A DNA stretch of 47,235 nucleotides from Oscillatoriales cyanobacterium (lineage in GTDB: Bacteria; Cyanobacteriota; Cyanobacteriia; Cyanobacteriales; Laspinemataceae): NCBI GenBank assembly GCA_011390955.1, contig JAABRM010000054.1, positions 1 through 47,235 on the forward strand, given 5' to 3'. The notes under the pieces were generated by a model, which had not been told where the DNA came from, did no database searches, and saw only the letters and a program-made list of their open reading frames with translations. Of this stretch, positions 45,245-47,235 are shown in pieces (position 1 is the stretch's first letter; each line of letters opens with the position of its first letter). The position numbers and the translations under genes were made by a program.

Positions 45245-47235
45245 TTAAAGTCCCGAAATCACCGTCCCAGCCCAAAAATAAGCAGACTGAAAAGGAATAT
45301 CTTGGGGACGATTTTTCTCACTTCTAGACTTAGCCTTATTTAAAATACTCGCCTCAGCTTCCGAAGCATTAGCTAAACAGTCCTGATAAACTTGGATAAT
45401 ATCTGCCCAAGTTGCTGACCGTAGCCAAACTTTGGCTTTTTCTAAAGCAGTCGCCGCTGGTTCACCCGTAAGATAGGCTTGATAAAACTTAATCGCCAAT
45501 AAGCCAGCCGCTTCATCATTTACTGGCCATAAATTAGAGACGACCTGACCAACTCCTGACCGCAAAAATGCACTGACTAACCCCACATATTCCGTTTCAA
45601 TAGTTGCTAACTTGGTGACGCCTGTTTCGCAGGCATTAATATAAGCCAGGGAATATAACCTTAAAGGCAAATTGGCGATTTCAGCGGCGGTTAACTCATC
45701 TTCACCAGCGAGGAATAATCTGGATAAGTTGGGGTTTTCTTGGTTATATTCGGCATGACCGCTAAAGTGAAATACTTGAGAAATTTGCCGATCTACCTCT
45801 TGACTAAAGGCATAATTTAGGTTATAATCAGTGGCAGCTTTATCGACTAAATTCTGAACTTTTTTGCCTGATTTTTCCCAGATTACCTTAATCACCGCTG
45901 CTTCGGTTTCAGAATATGGCAATCGTCCTAATTCTCGATTGTCGGGATAAGCTACCATCAGTAATTTAGCCGTAATATTCGGAGTAATACCGCTATTTCT
46001 CAAGCCAAAAGCAGCGCTGGGTAAGCGAGTTATGGCGATATTTTTTAGCTTTGATTCTAACTTTGATTCTTGCCAATATTTCAGAAACGCTGCTTCTAAG
46101 GGTAAGCGGTGTAAGTCCCGGTGAGGGATAAGAATTAATTGGCTAATTTGGCTAATTTGCCCTAGGGTTTGGGTAATTTGGGGAATTTGCAGGACATTGG
46201 CGATTTGCTGAGAATAAGCGGGTAATTCCTGCCAAGAATTATTATTTTCTGGGGTTTCTGGGGTTTTTGGGGTATCGCTTTCCCAAGTCCCCCTTTTTAA
46301 GGGGGATTTAGGGGGATTACCACTATTTTTCTGATAATATTGCTGCCAAATACCGATTAATTGTTCCAGTTGTTTTAGGGAACTTGCGGGTAAAGGCAAA
46401 GCAGTTAACTTATTTTCCGTGAGGATAAAGACCACAAAAGAATGACTGGAATAATACCAATAAACTAGGGCGGTACTGCGATCGACCAAAGTTTGAATTT
46501 GGGCAATGCTGGGGCTAATTTCTCCCAAGTCCGGGAGGTGGGACAATAGCCAAGTTAAAGGAATATTTTTATCTAATTCCGCAGCAACTAAGGCATTCGA
46601 CCAGTCTTGGTTTTCGGGGGCAGCTTGGGCAGCATCTTGGGCGGCAAAGTCAAAGGCAAAACGATAATATAAAATATGCTTCAATTGCAGGCGTTTCACT
46701 CTTAGCCCCCCCTTTTGAAGGGGGGGTTGGGGGGGATCTGTTTCACGGTAGTCAGATCCCCCTAAATCCCCCTTAAAAAGGGGGACTTTTTGCTGTGCCC
46801 AAACCTGATTGATTAAATCCCGCAAAACACCAAAACCTTGCTGGTGGTATTCTCGCGCTTCCTGGTTTTCTCCTAATTTTAATAACGCCGTAATTAAATC
46901 AGCGACAATTTCTAGATAGAGTTCTGTGGATTCCCGCATTCGCGGGAATGACAGATTAGTAGATTCAGATATTTGCTGAGATGATGGGTTAGTGGATTCC
47001 CGCATTCGCGGGAATGACAGGTCACTTGATTCTATATTTTCTGTGGATTCCCGCATTCGCGGGAATGACAGATTAGTAGATTCAGATATTTGCTGAGATG
47101 ATGGGTTAGTGGATTCCCGCATTCGCGGGAATGACAGATTAGTAGATTCAGATATTTGCTGAGATGATGGGTTAGTGGATTCCCGCATTCGCGGGAATGA
47201 CAGGTCACTTGATTCTATATTTTCTGTGGATTCCC
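45245..47235 (-). CDS. CHAT-domain protein (caspase-like), 5' end beyond the window
   Basis: A CHAT (caspase HetF-associated with TPR) protein cut by the window edge. The catalytic His is in VFHFSGHAEYN (about 45755) and the Cys in INACETG (about 45630); LILIPHRDLHRLPLEAAFL precedes them. CHAT domains are caspase-related peptidases, often combined with TPR repeats, in stress and defence signalling. The frame stays open to 47235, so the start is outside and the missing part may hold TPRs. Palindromic repeats are read in frame as ESTNPSSQQISESTNLSFPR-type units (46928-47235), and further repeats at 46288-46320 and 46700-46796 add KSPLKRG and VPLFKGDLGG/PPLQKGG segments. Confidence 0.9.
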   Translation of the reverse strand, partial: ESTENIESSDLSFPRMRESTNPSSQQISESTNLSFPRMRESTNPSSQQISESTNLSFPRMRESTENIESSDLSFPRMRESTNPSSQQISESTNLSFPRMRESTELYLEIVADLITALLKLGENQEAREYHQQGFGVLRDLINQVWAQQKVPLFKGDLGGSDYRETDPPQPPLQKGGLRVKRLQLKHILYYRFAFDFAAQDAAQAAPENQDWSNALVAAELDKNIPLTWLLSHLPDLGEISPSIAQIQTLVDRSTALVYWYYSSHSFVVFILTENKLTALPLPASSLKQLEQLIGIWQQYYQKNSGNPPKSPLKRGTWESDTPKTPETPENNNSWQELPAYSQQIANVLQIPQITQTLGQISQISQLILIPHRDLHRLPLEAAFLKYWQESKLESKLKNIAITRLPSAAFGLRNSGITPNITAKLLMVAYPDNRELGRLPYSETEAAVIKVIWEKSGKKVQNLVDKAATDYNLNYAFSQEVDRQISQVFHFSGHAEYNQENPNLSRLFLAGEDELTAAEIANLPLRLYSLAYINACETGVTKLATIETEYVGLVSAFLRSGVGQVVSNLWPVNDEAAGLLAIKFYQAYLTGEPAATALEKAKVWLRSATWADIIQVYQDCLANASEAEASILNKAKSRSEKNRPQDIPFQSAYFWAGTVISGL
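46700..46796. repeat. Palindromic repeat read in frame in the CHAT gene
   Basis: AGCCCCCCCTTTTGAAGGGG-type arm and GGGGATTTAAGGGGG/CCCCCTTAAAAAGGGGG-type arm frame a stem with GGTTGGGGGGGATC in the middle. The translated product is KVPLFKGDLGGSDYRETDPP followed by QPPLQKGG. A shorter copy is at 46288-46320. Confidence 0.85.
46928..47235. repeat. Six in-frame copies of the ATTCCCGCATTCGCGGGAAT palindrome
   Basis: GGATTCCCGCATTCGCGGGA starts at 46928, 46994, 47045, 47111, 47177 and 47228 (cut by the edge). Spacings are 66, 51, 66, 66 and 51 bp, all multiples of three. Each copy is translated as SFPRMRES inside a Ser/Thr/Gln-rich repeat. The array is likely to extend past the window. Confidence 0.95.

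Noticed and set aside
46928-47235. Regular array considered as CRISPR
   Set aside because: Spacers are themselves repeated and the array is an open coding frame; the units are multiples of three codons.

Overview
The window comes from a cyanobacterium, most likely a filamentous, Oscillatoriales-type genome. It carries a phycocyanin operon (cpcB-cpcA-cpcC-cpcD), psbQ, sipA, a cyanobacterial-type chorismate lyase and a cystine-lyase-type aminotransferase. GCGATCGC (HIP1) octamers are very frequent, and heptameric tandem repeats and extragenic palindromes are abundant. The genus assignment is an inference.

Layout. (1) 1-19.7 kb is mostly core genome. It starts with a palindromic repeat array, followed by a radical-SAM protein, an alpha/beta hydrolase, sipA, a GNAT enzyme, a C-DES-like PLP enzyme with chorismate lyase, and a Ser/Thr kinase. 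A cytosine-5 methyltransferase then meets a convergent, overlapping HTH-fused candidate restriction endonuclease (8.2-10.6 kb). After that come a Mut7-C protein, an HD protein, psbQ, a glycine-oxidase-like flavoprotein, a phosphodiester glycosidase and the cpc operon on the minus strand. (2) 20.7-25.1 kb, divergent from cpc, is a four-gene plus-strand operon. It encodes a GNAT domain fused to a tRNA/DNA-guanine transglycosylase (TGT/DpdA)-like domain, a winged-helix-like protein, a P-loop ATPase that looks C-terminally truncated, and an unrecognised protein. This is the best candidate for an undescribed DNA-modification or defence system. (3) 25.4-28.8 kb is a run of toxin-antitoxin-like modules, two of whose toxin genes are broken at equivalent places by the same 25-nt repeat. 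(4) 28.9-39.0 kb is a minus-strand cassette: a DUF1778/GNAT toxin-antitoxin pair, a 580-residue protein, a 480-residue protein and a giant (about 1,941-residue) DUF1998-type helicase. It resembles the helicase components of Druantia or Dpd defence systems without a clear match. (5) 39.4-47.2 kb holds an ABC-F ATPase, a coiled-coil/membrane protein paired with a small protein whose paralogue lies at 11.8 kb, a UPF0175/DUF3368 module, an orphan HigA-like antitoxin gene, and a CHAT-domain (caspase-like) protein that runs off the right edge.

Mobile small repeats dominate the accessory half. At least seven short (23-27 nt) repeats sit inside HIP1 or HIP1-like octamers, split as GCGAT^CGC, so that removing the repeat restores the octamer. 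Two of these break toxin genes and two are carried in frame inside the 580-residue defence protein. Larger palindromic elements (about 67-68 bp) sit in frame inside the helicase and the 480-residue gene. Other palindromes are expanded in frame in the CHAT protein and the membrane protein. The 3' end of the helicase gene is duplicated twice downstream of itself, once beside each VapBC-like module, recording how those modules arrived.
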